A stretch of DNA of 45,900 nucleotides from Gammaproteobacteria bacterium (GTDB lineage: Bacteria > Pseudomonadota > Gammaproteobacteria > SG8-11). The position numbers were made by a program, and so were the translations under genes. Positions 11,599 through 22,104 of this stretch are shown one piece after another (the first letter of the stretch is position 1; every line of letters starts with the position of its first letter). The stretch is taken from contig JAADIM010000123.1 of NCBI GenBank assembly GCA_013151345.1, positions 1 to 45,900 of the forward strand, in the 5' to 3' direction. Under the pieces are notes generated by a model that saw nothing but the letters and a program-made list of their open reading frames with translations, was not told the DNA's origin and did not search any database.

Positions 11599-11650
11599 AT
11601 ATGCATTGCTTATATGCATTGCTTATATGCATTGCTTATATGCGTTACTT
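11599..11650. repeat. 13-bp tandem repeat (atatgcattgctt) x4
   Basis: Three perfect units and one with two mismatches between hslV and xerC. Confidence 0.9.
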
Positions 11651-11786
11651 ACTGGCATAGCATCGAGCTGAGATTGTACACCATCCCAACAACTTATAAA
11701 GCAAACCCGCCCGCAGGGTGCAAAGGGTGCAAAAGCTGAAATGCGGGCAAAACTACAAAATTCAAGGTGAAATAACCTGACCCGCA

Positions 11787-11887
11787 ATGACATTCCTCGC
11801 AATAGTCCCGCTATTACTCGTCATGTCGCCTTGCCATGAAATGAATAGGGCACACTCTTAACACCTAGATCTCAAACGCTACGGGTA
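11787..11887 (-). repeat. Partial copy of MITE-like family A, one terminus present
   Basis: Reverse complement tacccgtagcgtttgagatctaggtgttaagagtg...catttcatggcaaggcgacatgacgagtaatagcgggactat matches the copies at 45815 and 35986. Confidence 0.8.
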
Positions 11888-11934
11888 TAGCCTTGATGAC
11901 GCACAGCAAAATCCGGGTTGTTATTTGCGCTTAG

Positions 11935-12834
11935 CTATTTACGTCTAGCTCTGGGGTGGGCTTTGTCGTAAATTCGGGCAAGGTGTTGAAAATCCAAATG
12001 TGTGTATATTTGAGTGGTAAAAATATCCGCATGCCCAAGCAATTCTTGTACTGCTCTCAAATCGCCACTTGATTCCAACAAATGACTCGCAAAAGAGTGG
12101 CGAAGTTTATGTGGATAGACATTGCTATCCAGTCCCTGCTTCACTCCCCATTCTTTCATTCGGATCTCTACAGCACGTCGCGAAATACGCGCACCGCGTT
12201 TACTCACAAAGAGTGCGGGTTCATCCATTAGTACCATGTTGCCCCTGGCATGCATCCAGTCGATAATCGCTTCTTTTGCAAATTTACCGACGGGCACAAT
12301 ACGTGTTTTTGCCCCCTTACCTGTTACACGCACCTCGGCTTGCGCTAAATCAATATCACCCAAATCCACGGACACAAGTTCCGCCAAGCGCAATCCAGAA
12401 GAATACATTAATTCGATCATGGCTTTATCACGTATCGATAACAAATCGTCTGCCGGAATATTTAGCAGCTTTGGAACCTGATCAACATCCAGAGTCTGTG
12501 GTAACTTCCGCGCGGTTTTCGGCGCGCTAACACTCACGGCCGGACTTTTGTTGACGACGTTCTCTCGCTCCAGGAACTTAAAAAACGACCGTAAAGTAGA
12601 TAGCTCGCGTTGCAAACTTCGACCACTTAATCCTCCTCGATGCCGCTGGCTAATATATGCGCGCACATCGTGTACATTCAAATCTTTCCACGCGGCAATT
12701 TGCTTATTTCGGCAAAAGACGACAACCTTGTTCAGATCTCTGGCATAGTTACTTACTGTATGGCCTGACAATCGACGCTCAGCTTGCAGATAATTAATAA
12801 ACTGACTTACCCACTCAATTTCGTTTGTATCCAT
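11935..12834 (-). CDS. xerC: Tyrosine recombinase XerC
   Basis: WVSQFINYLQAERRLSGHTVSNYARDL; ELMYSSGLRLAELVSVDLGDID; PHKLRHSFASHLLESSGDLRAVQELLGHADIFTTQIYTHLDFQHL. Start set at MDTNEIEW; the ORF track start at 12981 looks too far upstream. Confidence 0.94.
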   Translation of the reverse strand: MDTNEIEWVSQFINYLQAERRLSGHTVSNYARDLNKVVVFCRNKQIAAWKDLNVHDVRAYISQRHRGGLSGRSLQRELSTLRSFFKFLERENVVNKSPAVSVSAPKTARKLPQTLDVDQVPKLLNIPADDLLSIRDKAMIELMYSSGLRLAELVSVDLGDIDLAQAEVRVTGKGAKTRIVPVGKFAKEAIIDWMHARGNMVLMDEPALFVSKRGARISRRAVEIRMKEWGVKQGLDSNVYPHKLRHSFASHLLESSGDLRAVQELLGHADIFTTQIYTHLDFQHLARIYDKAHPRARRK

Positions 12835-13000
12835 TATACTTGGCTTCTTATTCTTTCTTGTCAGCAAGAGTAATTTGAGGGTACAACTACGACATGGCTT
12901 CGCACTTAGATCGGCACAACTTACGATCGGAACAACATAGACCGGAACAACAAGAGCGGAACTTAAACAAAAGCATAGCAAACGTTACTTAAAACACCAC

Positions 13001-13720
13001 TTATAAACGCGCTTTCAATGAACAGCTAATTAACTCCGCTAAATTTTTCAAAAATTCGGTGCCCTTCCCCGCGTGGAAGCGCTGTACATCGTAACTTCCG
13101 ATACATAACAAACCAAAACAAGAGCCACTCACCAATGGCAATAGCGCCGCCGATCTAACGTCTGTCTTCACGTCACCAAAAAGGGTTTTTGTAAGCTCTG
13201 GTTTAAATTGCCCGCATACAGGCTTCCTATCACTAATAATTTGACCTATATCTTTAAATTCAGGGTCACGGTTGTCTATAAACGAATCGAACAGCCCTGA
13301 TGGCAGTTGAGAAGGATCAATAACAGCATCGTCACCCGTGCCCACGAAAAAAAGAAAATTACTTTCATCGACCTTATAATCTAATTTTAGCCTGGCACGC
13401 GACACGCCCAATACAGCTTCAATTGATTCCGCCTGATACAACGCTATTGTGAGTTTATGTAATTGCTTGTTTAACCTATCATTTTCTTTTGCTATCTGTA
13501 CAAGTTCCTGAAGCTGTCTTTTAAGTTGTTTTTTCTGCTCGCGAAGAATAGACACTTGCCGCTCTACCAAAGAAACCGCCGGACCACTGTCATGAGGTAT
13601 CACAAGATCAGAAAGCAATTGCCCGTGTGTTTGGAAAAAATCAGTATTATTCGCCAGGTATTGTTTAACATCGTGTTCTGAAATCGTTTGTTTTTTAATA
13701 CTTTGTAATAATGTAGTCAT
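13001..13720 (-). CDS. DUF484 family protein (GAF-like), xerC neighbour
   Basis: DVKQYLANNTDFFQTHGQLLSDLVIPHDSGPAVSLVERQVSILREQKKQL; position between dapF and xerC. Confidence 0.92.
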   Translation of the reverse strand: MTTLLQSIKKQTISEHDVKQYLANNTDFFQTHGQLLSDLVIPHDSGPAVSLVERQVSILREQKKQLKRQLQELVQIAKENDRLNKQLHKLTIALYQAESIEAVLGVSRARLKLDYKVDESNFLFFVGTGDDAVIDPSQLPSGLFDSFIDNRDPEFKDIGQIISDRKPVCGQFKPELTKTLFGDVKTDVRSAALLPLVSGSCFGLLCIGSYDVQRFHAGKGTEFLKNLAELISCSLKARL

Positions 13721-14547
13721 AATTCAATATTTCCTTCAAAAACCGTTTGTGCTGGACCGGTCATTAACACAGCCCCCCCATTGCCATTCCATTGTATCGA
13801 AAGACGTCCTCCTTTCAAATCCACTTCAACTCGTTCATCTAATAAATTACGCACTCGACCATAGGCGACAGCAGCACATGCGCCTGTTCCACAAGCCATC
13901 GTCTCACCAGAACCTCGTTCATACACTCGTAATTTAATATGACAACGACTTACGATTTCCATAAATCCAGCATTGATACCTTCGGGAAAAGATGAGTGGG
14001 TCGCCAACGACTTACCTGTCGTTGCAACAGGCGCATTGTCTACATCATCTACAATAACAACAGCATGCGGGTTTCCCATAGACACAATTCCAATCTCTAT
14101 GGGCTGCTCATCCGCTTTAAGTATATAACGTTCCTGCGTTTTGTCAGTAATCATTGGCAAATCTTCCGGTTCAAATCGAGGGACACCCATATTTACCGTG
14201 AATAGCTCACCTGATTGAAGCATTAATTCGATTACTCCCGAATTTGTTGCAACTTTGACAGTCTTTTTTGTGGTCAATGCCTTGTCCATAACAAAACGCG
14301 CCAGACAACGCGCGCCATTTCCGCATTGTTCCACCTCCCCACCGTCGGCATTGAATATTCGATAAAAAAAATCGGTGTCAGACGAACGCGGCGACTCAAT
14401 AAGTAAAATTTGATCACAACCGACACCAAAACGTCGATCAGCAATAAATTTTATATTTTCACGATCCAGGTTTACAACTTGAGTAATACCATCGATAACG
14501 ACGAAGTCATTACCTAATCCATGCATTTTTGTAAATTTTAAATTCAT
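13717..14547 (-). CDS. dapF: Diaminopimelate epimerase
   Basis: MHGLGNDFVVID; NADGGEVEQCGNGARCLARF; ERGSGETMACGTGACAAVAYG. Confidence 0.97.
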   Translation of the reverse strand: MNLKFTKMHGLGNDFVVIDGITQVVNLDRENIKFIADRRFGVGCDQILLIESPRSSDTDFFYRIFNADGGEVEQCGNGARCLARFVMDKALTTKKTVKVATNSGVIELMLQSGELFTVNMGVPRFEPEDLPMITDKTQERYILKADEQPIEIGIVSMGNPHAVVIVDDVDNAPVATTGKSLATHSSFPEGINAGFMEIVSRCHIKLRVYERGSGETMACGTGACAAVAYGRVRNLLDERVEVDLKGGRLSIQWNGNGGAVLMTGPAQTVFEGNIEL

Positions 14548-14793
14548 ATTGTCTTGGTTTAAATATTCATATCTATTGTGTCGAGACTATAATTGGCACT
14601 ATATCAGCACTATGTCAGCACTATAAGTAAGCTTTTCGATACGGATACTAATTGTGTAGGTACTAACGACGACTAACTAGTAGGCACTAGAATGTAAGCG
14701 GCGACGTCGGCCAGTATTAAAGACATATCACAAAATTTTGTCAATTTGTAATTATGCCAGAAATTGGAATGAGAAGCCTATTAGATCAATGCT

Positions 14794-15702
14794 TTATTTT
14801 ATCAACGAAAGGGGTTGAATAATCTTTGTCGTAGATTCAGGTTGAAGCGTTACGTGCTCAACGCCAAATCGCGTCTTTAACATGCCAGACTGTTGATCCA
14901 GTATCTGCTGCCATTTCCCCAACTCATCAACAACGATGTGTGCCGACAGCGCAATTCGCCCACTCGACAGTGTCCAGATGTGCAAATCATGAACTGAATT
15001 TACGTCTTCTATTGCGGCCATAGCATTGCCAACTTCTTGCAAATCAATATGTAAGGGGACACCCTCCATTATGACATGCAGTACCTCACGCAATAAATGC
15101 AGACTTGAATAAAGAATCAGAGCGCAGATCACAAGAGAAAGGATAGGATCTATCGGGGTCCAACCAGTGAAATGAATCACTGTCCCTGCGATCAACGCAG
15201 CAACCGATCCCAATAAGTCACCTAACACATGCAGCAACGCTCCGCGAGTATTAAGAGTCTGGTGCCCACTACTCACCACGAAAGCAACCAGCAAATTAAT
15301 AACCAAACCCACCGCAGCAACCCACATCACTGTACTACCAATAACAGGTTGAGGGGACTGAAACCTATCCACAGCCGCTACAACAATACCGACAACAATG
15401 ACAATCATAAACAAACTATTGACCAATGCAGCAATAACCTCTGCCCGGCCGTAGCCATAAGAATGTTGGTCTGTGGGCGGCTTCATGGCAATCCAGGCGG
15501 CAAAAGAAGCCAAACCCAACGCGGTTGCATCGGAAACCATATGCGCTGCATCTCCAAGCAATGCCAAGGATCCTGACAACCACCCCGCAACTGCTTCAAC
15601 ACCCGCAAAAGACAGCGTCAAAACTAGCGCCCAGATTAATGACCGGCTTGGAGAAGCCGCGCTGTGTGAGTGAGAATGGGAGTGGTGCGCGTGGTTATGC
15701 AT
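14794..15702 (-). CDS. Cation diffusion facilitator (CDF, Zn2+/Co2+/Cd2+) transporter
   Basis: His-rich N-terminus MHNHAHHSHSHSHS; GSLALLGDAAHMVSDA; C-terminal HDLHIWTLSSG. Start taken at the internal Met before the His stretch. Confidence 0.93.
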   Translation of the reverse strand: MHNHAHHSHSHSHSAASPSRSLIWALVLTLSFAGVEAVAGWLSGSLALLGDAAHMVSDATALGLASFAAWIAMKPPTDQHSYGYGRAEVIAALVNSLFMIVIVVGIVVAAVDRFQSPQPVIGSTVMWVAAVGLVINLLVAFVVSSGHQTLNTRGALLHVLGDLLGSVAALIAGTVIHFTGWTPIDPILSLVICALILYSSLHLLREVLHVIMEGVPLHIDLQEVGNAMAAIEDVNSVHDLHIWTLSSGRIALSAHIVVDELGKWQQILDQQSGMLKTRFGVEHVTLQPESTTKIIQPLSLIK

Positions 15703-15740
15703 AATGTAATAATAGAGCAATAATAGCGTAATATTTGTAT

Positions 15741-16220
15741 CTAGAACGTTGAGGACCACGTCCCCGACTTGCCGCCTTCTTTTCTTAATAAACGGATACC
15801 ACCCATCGCCATACCACGATCCACGGATTTACACATATCGTATATAGTCAACAATGCAATTTGCACCGCCATAAGCGCTTCCATTTCGACACCTGTTTTA
15901 CCAACCGTCTGTACAGTTGCGACGCAAGAAACCCGATTTTTTTCTTCGTCCGTCTCAAAACTTACTACAGCACTATCTATTAAAATTGAATGGCAAAGTG
16001 GCACCAATTCAGACGTTTTCTTCACCGCCATTATTCCGGCAATTCGTGCCACACCGAGCACATCCCCTTTTTTATGATTGCCTTCTATTATCAAAGACAA
16101 CGTCTCGACCTGCATAGTAATATAACCGCATGCTTCAGCGATACGACGGGTCTCTTGTTTATCACCCACATCAACCATGTGGGCCTCACCAGAGGCGCTA
16201 AAATGGGTTAATTTCGCCAT
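15741..16220 (-). CDS. moaC: Cyclic pyranopterin monophosphate synthase MoaC
   Basis: [63 protein letters not shown]. Confidence 0.96.
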   Translation of the reverse strand: MAKLTHFSASGEAHMVDVGDKQETRRIAEACGYITMQVETLSLIIEGNHKKGDVLGVARIAGIMAVKKTSELVPLCHSILIDSAVVSFETDEEKNRVSCVATVQTVGKTGVEMEALMAVQIALLTIYDMCKSVDRGMAMGGIRLLRKEGGKSGTWSSTF

Positions 16221-16328
16221 ACATTTACCTTCATACCTGCATTTGCTCACTCGTTCGCTGAGTGTGTTCCATTACACTGCCTAAACGACTACCATACACT
16301 AAGTCACCTAATCAGATAATACAGAAAT

Positions 16329-16562
16329 ATGACCATTACAGTTAAATACTTCGCTAGCTTGAGAGAAGAATTCGGACGGGCGCAAGATGAAATAAGTGGC
16401 GCAACGGTAAAGACAGTCGCCGATGTTTGGAAAGAGGTTGCAAATGGGCAACCACTAAAACCAAATGTTCTTATGGCGGTAAATTTAGAATATGTCGACG
16501 CCAACCATATTGTAAACCAAGGCGATGAGGTCGCTTTTTTTCCACCTGTTACCGGAGGTTAA
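16329..16562 (+). CDS. moaD: Molybdopterin synthase sulfur carrier subunit MoaD
   Basis: Ubiquitin-like small protein ending in GDEVAFFPPVTGG (C-terminal GG). Confidence 0.92.
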   Translation: MTITVKYFASLREEFGRAQDEISGATVKTVADVWKEVANGQPLKPNVLMAVNLEYVDANHIVNQGDEVAFFPPVTGG

Positions 16563-16688
16563 TCGCTAGTACTCCGTAAAACTGGTGCTTACTTCGGAAG
16601 ATATTTAGAAAAACAGCTAAGCATAAAAACCGGGCGTTTAAAGCACGCTAGAACCACTTGTTAAATAAATATTCAATTAGGCCTTGAC

Positions 16689-17507
16689 TTACCAACCCCA
16701 AATAACACCCTCAAGTAAATCCTCAAGTCCTGTGTAGACAGCTTGTTTCGCAGGCTCAACAAAATATTTTTCTTTTTTGCTGAAACGACCAAACAACTTA
16801 TCTGCAGACTCGGCACCCTTTGCTGTTGTTAACACGTACGCAACTAATTCACGCGTTTTACTATCGAGCTTACTACTGACAGTAACGGTTTGATTGGGTA
16901 ACGAGCGACTTTTATAAATAATTTTGACCGATTTTTTTTCCGCGTCCGTCAATTTTTTATAGATATTGTCACGCACAATAGCGGCCCTGCATCGTTGATT
17001 TTTAAACGCCCGATAGACACCTTTAAATCCACCTTTGATTTCATAAATTTCCGGCTGAACTACCGGATTATCGTAAAGCGAATAAACCGTCACTGTGCCC
17101 AAATTTGGTGACGCCAGACCACATATTTTGTATCGCACAAGATCGCGTAAATCATTGATTTTATCGTCGTCCTTACGGACGAGAATATCAAAATCCAACG
17201 AACCCGGTAACATCGCAACCGGGCTGTGTTTAAGGTGTTTTATACGCCATGCCGCAAAATGGGGGCCATCAAATATAATGTCATATTTTCCTTTACGCAT
17301 ATTGACTGAATACTGAATCCAGTCAGAAGGATGCTCGTATTTTACCTTCTGGCCCAATGATTCACTTAAATACTCAACAATCGGACCATACATTTGTTCA
17401 CCCTCTGCAAGTGACTCCCTAGGTGGAGCTGAAAACGTCAAATCCGCTTGCGTAGCGGAAGAATAGCTAACAACAGCAAACAACAATATACTAGCTAAAG
17501 ATTTCAT
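16689..17507 (-). CDS. PhnD-like phosphate/phosphonate-type ABC substrate-binding protein, solitary
   Basis: Signal peptide; LTFSAPPRESLAEGEQMYGPIVEYLSESLGQKVKYEHPSDWIQYSVNMRKGKYDIIFDGPHFAAWR. No permease or ATPase gene adjacent. Confidence 0.8.
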   Translation of the reverse strand: MKSLASILLFAVVSYSSATQADLTFSAPPRESLAEGEQMYGPIVEYLSESLGQKVKYEHPSDWIQYSVNMRKGKYDIIFDGPHFAAWRIKHLKHSPVAMLPGSLDFDILVRKDDDKINDLRDLVRYKICGLASPNLGTVTVYSLYDNPVVQPEIYEIKGGFKGVYRAFKNQRCRAAIVRDNIYKKLTDAEKKSVKIIYKSRSLPNQTVTVSSKLDSKTRELVAYVLTTAKGAESADKLFGRFSKKEKYFVEPAKQAVYTGLEDLLEGVIWGW

Positions 17508-18053
17508 ATTATTAAGTCCCTTTATATTTACGGCAATTGATTTTGGAATCCCCACCTCACTCTCCGCGAGGCAATCGTACTGCGTGTCTTTTTAACTACA
17601 CTTTTATTATTTTTTAGTACTTTTTAATTATTATTAAGTAGCTTTACTTCTTCTAATTCTAAGCTGCAGATGCACTTTCCTGTTCTGCGCGAAACCAAAT
17701 TCCCATTGGGTAAGCGGCTATCGGATAAATGCTTGAGCAATCCACAGTTAAAACAACCAATAGACAGGATCGTATTTATTATTAATATATTTTGTGAATA
17801 AATTGACAATCAATTTTAACAAACACCACTCGCAAATCCAATACAATCTATATTGTAACGCATGTCTAAAAATAATGGGCGATAATAAATCGTTGCTACT
17901 TTAAGGCAATTGAAATATGGTCTAACAACAATTTCGACATATAATGTGTTTATTGACGTAACAGCAATTTCAATCAAGAAACCTGGTTCAACCAATAACC
18001 TAAGCCTGTTCATCTATATACTATAAGGCTTATAACTATTTGGAGCCTGTCAA

Positions 18054-20054
18054 ATGGAAACAACCTATCTACCCCCTGCTTTAGGCATCTTAGGTCTCGT
18101 CGTCGCATTCATCATCTATGGTCGCATTAAAGCCATGCCCGCTGGTGAAGGGCTAATACTGGAAATAGCGGAAGCCATTCATCTAGGTGCTATGGTTTTC
18201 ATGAAACGAGAATATTCCATTCTCGTCCCGTTTGCTGCCGTGTTAGCTGTTTTGCTCTATGTATTCCTCGGCGCCCAAACAACGATCGCATTTGTCGCTG
18301 GCGCATTCTGTTCTGGCATTGCTGGTTATATCGGCATGTTCACCGCAACAAAGGCAAATGTACGCACAACAACCGCAGCGCATACACAGGGAGCCGCGGC
18401 TGCATTAACCACCGCTTTTTTTGGTGGCTCTGTAATGGGGTTAACTATTGCAGCCGTCGGATTACTCGGATTAGGCACCTTATATATGTTTTTTGGTGGC
18501 GACCCCGAAACCGCCCATGCCATTCACGGCTTCGGCATGGGTGCGTCAGTTGTCGCTTTATTTTCTCGTGTTGGCGGCGGCATTTTTACTAAAAGTGCTG
18601 ATGTGGGTGCCGACCTGGTCGGTAAAATTGAAGCGGGCATTCCTGAAGATGACCCACGCAACCCGGGTGTGATTGCGGATAACGTCGGCGATAACGTTGG
18701 TGATGTCGCAGGTATGGGCTCAGATATTTTTGAGTCCTATTGTGGCTCAATCATCGCCACCATCGCCATCGCATCCACGGTAGGCGCGGCCGCTATCGCC
18801 ACATTGGGAGAACGCAGTGACTTGATGTTTTTACCTTTAGGCCTGGCTTCCGTCGGCCTTATCTGCTCTATACTCGGCATTTTGCTGGTTGTCGTATTTT
18901 CTGCAAAAACACCCGAAGTCGCACTAAGAATAGGCACTATAGGTGCAGCGGTGTTATTTATTACCTCCTCATACTTTGTAATTACCATCATTGGTATCAG
19001 CGTAAATGTCTGGGGCGCAGTGGTGGTCGGCGCAGTGGGTGGCATCATTATTGGCCTAGTGACTGAATATTACACCGCCGGCAAACCAATACGCGATCTC
19101 GCCAAAGCGGGGGAAACAGGTCCTGCAACCGTTATGATCAGTGGTCTTGCGCTAGGCATGCAATCTGTTGTGGTCCCGGTTCTTACTATATGCGCTATCA
19201 TATTCATATCAGACCAACTTGTTGGTCTTTATGGCGTGGGTATCGCGGCGGTCGGTATGTTGGCAACGGTGGGTATCACTATGGCCATCGATGCTTACGG
19301 CCCGGTAGCCGATAATGCAGGTGGCATTGCTGAAATGGCTGGACTGGGCGAGGACACCCGTAAGATTACCGATTCGCTCGACGAACTCGGCAATACAACA
19401 GCGGCAATTGGCAAAGGCTTTGCGATCGGCGCAGCGGCATTGGCAGCGTTAGCGATTATTACCGCGTTCGTTGAAACTGTTTCCGCCCATAACGCGGATT
19501 TTTCCCTGGCACTCAATCACCCTCCAGTACTGGTCGGTTTATTTATTGGTGGCATATTTCCTTTTCTTGTCGCTTCTCTTACCATGACCGCAGTTGGCGA
19601 CGCTGCATTTGAAATGATCCAGGAAATTCGCCGTCAATTCCGCGAGATACCCGGATTGCTAGAAGGCACTGCAAAGCCGGATAATGCACGTTGCATTGAT
19701 ATCGCCACCCGGGCAGCACTGAAAAAAATGGTATTGCCCGGCGTACTCGCTGTTTCAGCCCCGGTGGTCGTCGGATTCGGTATTAGCGCATCGGCGTTGG
19801 GCGGCATGTTAGGTGGCGCACTATTGGGTTGTGTATTATTAGCAATCACTATGGCTAACGCCGGCGGCGCCTGGGACAATGCGAAAAAGTATGTGGAAAA
19901 AGGCAACCTCGGCGGCAAGGGGTCAGACACGCATACTGCAGTGGTAGTAGGTGATACCGTAGGCGACCCCTTCAAGGATACATCAGGCCCCTCTATGAAT
20001 ATTCTTATTAATGTAATGGCGATTGTAAGTTTGGTTATTGCGCCTCTTCTTTGA
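18054..20054 (+). CDS. hppA: Membrane-bound ion-pumping pyrophosphatase, K+-dependent type
   Basis: [65 protein letters not shown] (Ala/Gly signature); [32 protein letters not shown]. Confidence 0.97.
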   Translation: METTYLPPALGILGLVVAFIIYGRIKAMPAGEGLILEIAEAIHLGAMVFMKREYSILVPFAAVLAVLLYVFLGAQTTIAFVAGAFCSGIAGYIGMFTATKANVRTTTAAHTQGAAAALTTAFFGGSVMGLTIAAVGLLGLGTLYMFFGGDPETAHAIHGFGMGASVVALFSRVGGGIFTKSADVGADLVGKIEAGIPEDDPRNPGVIADNVGDNVGDVAGMGSDIFESYCGSIIATIAIASTVGAAAIATLGERSDLMFLPLGLASVGLICSILGILLVVVFSAKTPEVALRIGTIGAAVLFITSSYFVITIIGISVNVWGAVVVGAVGGIIIGLVTEYYTAGKPIRDLAKAGETGPATVMISGLALGMQSVVVPVLTICAIIFISDQLVGLYGVGIAAVGMLATVGITMAIDAYGPVADNAGGIAEMAGLGEDTRKITDSLDELGNTTAAIGKGFAIGAAALAALAIITAFVETVSAHNADFSLALNHPPVLVGLFIGGIFPFLVASLTMTAVGDAAFEMIQEIRRQFREIPGLLEGTAKPDNARCIDIATRAALKKMVLPGVLAVSAPVVVGFGISASALGGMLGGALLGCVLLAITMANAGGAWDNAKKYVEKGNLGGKGSDTHTAVVVGDTVGDPFKDTSGPSMNILINVMAIVSLVIAPLL

Positions 20055-20065
20055 AGAAACATCAT

Positions 20066-20137
20066 TTCACCGCAAAGACGCAAAGAAACAATCTTTTAAA
20101 TTATAAACCTTTGCGTACTTCGCGTCTTTGCGGTGAA
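20066..20137. terminator. Inverted repeat between convergent hppA and pfp, candidate bidirectional terminator/repeat
   Basis: ttcaccgcaaagacgc (20066-20081) and gcgtctttgcggtgaa (20122-20137) form a perfect 16-bp dyad. Confidence 0.7.
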
Positions 20138-20144
20138 TTCATAC

Positions 20145-21407
20145 TTAAATCGTAAACTCATCTTTCAGCTTCTTCGGCACTGCAACGTTCTTCAGCACCA
20201 CATACTGCGGTAAACCATTTTTATACGGCGGATAATCTTCGCCTTTGATTAACGGCAGTAGATAAGTGCGACAACGTTCTGTGATACCCATACCATCTTT
20301 GCTAATGTAATTCCTTGGCATCATTTTCTCTACATTGGCAACCGCTGACAGTTTTGCGACACCCACTGTCCATTTATAAGGTTTATCTGATTTGCGAACA
20401 ATCGTAGGCATAACAGCATTTTGCCCTTTCAACGCCAGCTGAACGGCCGCCTTACCTAATGCATAGGCTTGTTCAACATCTGTTTTAGACGCAATATGCC
20501 GCGCCGCGCGCTGCAAATAGTCCGCTACCGCCCAATGATATTTATACCCCAGTTCATCTTTAATAAGTTGCGCGACAACCGGCGCCACGCCACCCAACTG
20601 GGCGTGACCAAAGGAGTCTTTGCCACCCGCTTCAGCGAGAAACTGACCTTCAGGGTTCTTGATACCTTCAGACACAACTATTGCGCAGTAGCCATATTTT
20701 TTAACACATTCATCAACCCGGTTTAAAAAAGCCAGCCGATCAAACGTAATCTCTGGAAACAAAATAATATGTGGCGCGTCACCCTCATTCTCAGCCGCCA
20801 GGCCACCTGCCGCTGCAATCCAGCCTGCATGACGGCCCATCACTTCCATGACGAATATCTTTGTGGACGTTTTAGCCATTGAGGCCACATCAAACGCTGC
20901 TTCTCTAATTGAAACAGCGACATATTTAGCAACAGAACCAAATCCCGGGCAATTATCGGTAATAGGTAAATCATTATCGACTGTTTTGGGTATACCCACA
21001 CACGTTATGGGATAACCCAATTTCGCCCCTATTTGGGAAACCTTATTCGATGTGTCTTGAGAATCACCACCGCCATTGTAAAAAAAATAACCAATGTCGT
21101 GGGCCTTGAATACTTCTATCAAACGCTCATATTGAGCCCTGTTTTCTTCTAGCCCTTTCAATTTATATCGACACGAACCAAATGCACCGGAAGGCGTATG
21201 GCGTAACGCGGCAATTGATTTTGCGGATTCCTTACTGGTATCAATCAAGTCTTCAGTTAAAGCCCCAATAATGCCATTTCGGCCAGCATATACTTTTCCA
21301 ATCTTATTCTTATGTTTTCGCGCAGTCTCGATAACCCCACACGCCGACGCATTTATTACGGCGGTAACACCCCCAGACTGGGCATAAAAAGCATTTCTCT
21401 TAGTCAT
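20145..21407 (-). CDS. pfp: Pyrophosphate-dependent 6-phosphofructokinase
   Basis: YNGGGDSQDTSNKVS; PKTVDNDLPITDNCPGFGSVAKY; VMEVMGRHAGWIAAAGGLA. Confidence 0.93.
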   Translation of the reverse strand: MTKRNAFYAQSGGVTAVINASACGVIETARKHKNKIGKVYAGRNGIIGALTEDLIDTSKESAKSIAALRHTPSGAFGSCRYKLKGLEENRAQYERLIEVFKAHDIGYFFYNGGGDSQDTSNKVSQIGAKLGYPITCVGIPKTVDNDLPITDNCPGFGSVAKYVAVSIREAAFDVASMAKTSTKIFVMEVMGRHAGWIAAAGGLAAENEGDAPHIILFPEITFDRLAFLNRVDECVKKYGYCAIVVSEGIKNPEGQFLAEAGGKDSFGHAQLGGVAPVVAQLIKDELGYKYHWAVADYLQRAARHIASKTDVEQAYALGKAAVQLALKGQNAVMPTIVRKSDKPYKWTVGVAKLSAVANVEKMMPRNYISKDGMGITERCRTYLLPLIKGEDYPPYKNGLPQYVVLKNVAVPKKLKDEFTI

Positions 21408-21433
21408 TAAGAACTCCTCCCTTCAACAAATTT

Positions 21434-21493
21434 TTCAAGAACCATGTGTTCCAGAACCATGCATTCAAAAATAATATATTCCAGAACAATTAT
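21434..21493. repeat. 15-bp degenerate tandem repeat (ttccagaaccatgca-like) x4
   Basis: ttcaagaaccatgtg / ttccagaaccatgca / ttcaaaaataatata / ttccagaacaattat upstream of pfp. Confidence 0.7.
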
Positions 21494-22104
21494 TTATACA
21501 TAAAAAATATTAATACATCACAAAAAACCAAAGTATGTCTTCACTCGAATATCTTCGTGCAGTCTAGTGTAACGAAAACCTCCAGCCATCCTGTTGTATC
21601 ATTGATGTTTGCAACAAGATAAGGCTATTATGTTGCCGGACTACAAACTAAGATTTTTAACAACAAAAAGCAAAACAAAAACCAAAATTTTCTAACACAA
21701 GTGATATAGCTGTACTAATATTGATTAAACATCGCATCGAGTGTGATAATTAGCTTTTTATCAGGGCTGTAAGCTAATCATATAGTTGCGAATTAGAATA
21801 AAGAGTTAGTAATAACAGATAATAACGGTCACAGGCATTAAAAAATTATTTGGCGTAAACAATCTTTGTCATCGGATCAATAAACGATTGATAGATTCTG
21901 ATTGACAAATTCTGATCGATAAACGTTCAATATTTTTGGCAACTCAAATTACCAATTCATTGATATTTAGCTATTATCAATGCTATATGCCTTTTACGTG
22001 ATAAAAGTACATGATATAAGAAGGGGTGGCGTTTATGCCGTTTAAAGCTAACGCCAAAAAACACAAACAAAATAAAGTGATTACGATATGAGTGAGGAAA
22101 CAAT

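Noticed and set aside
11599-11650. Possible CRISPR array
   Set aside because: Units are contiguous 13-mers with no spacers and no cas genes nearby.
11935-12981. XerC-type recombinase as a sign of a mobile island
   Set aside because: Sits in the conserved dapF-DUF484-xerC context, so it is the housekeeping recombinase. The 49-residue upstream extension is also unlikely to be translated.
18326-20083. Antisense ORFs on the minus strand within hppA
   Set aside because: Shadow ORFs opposite a strongly conserved membrane pyrophosphatase.
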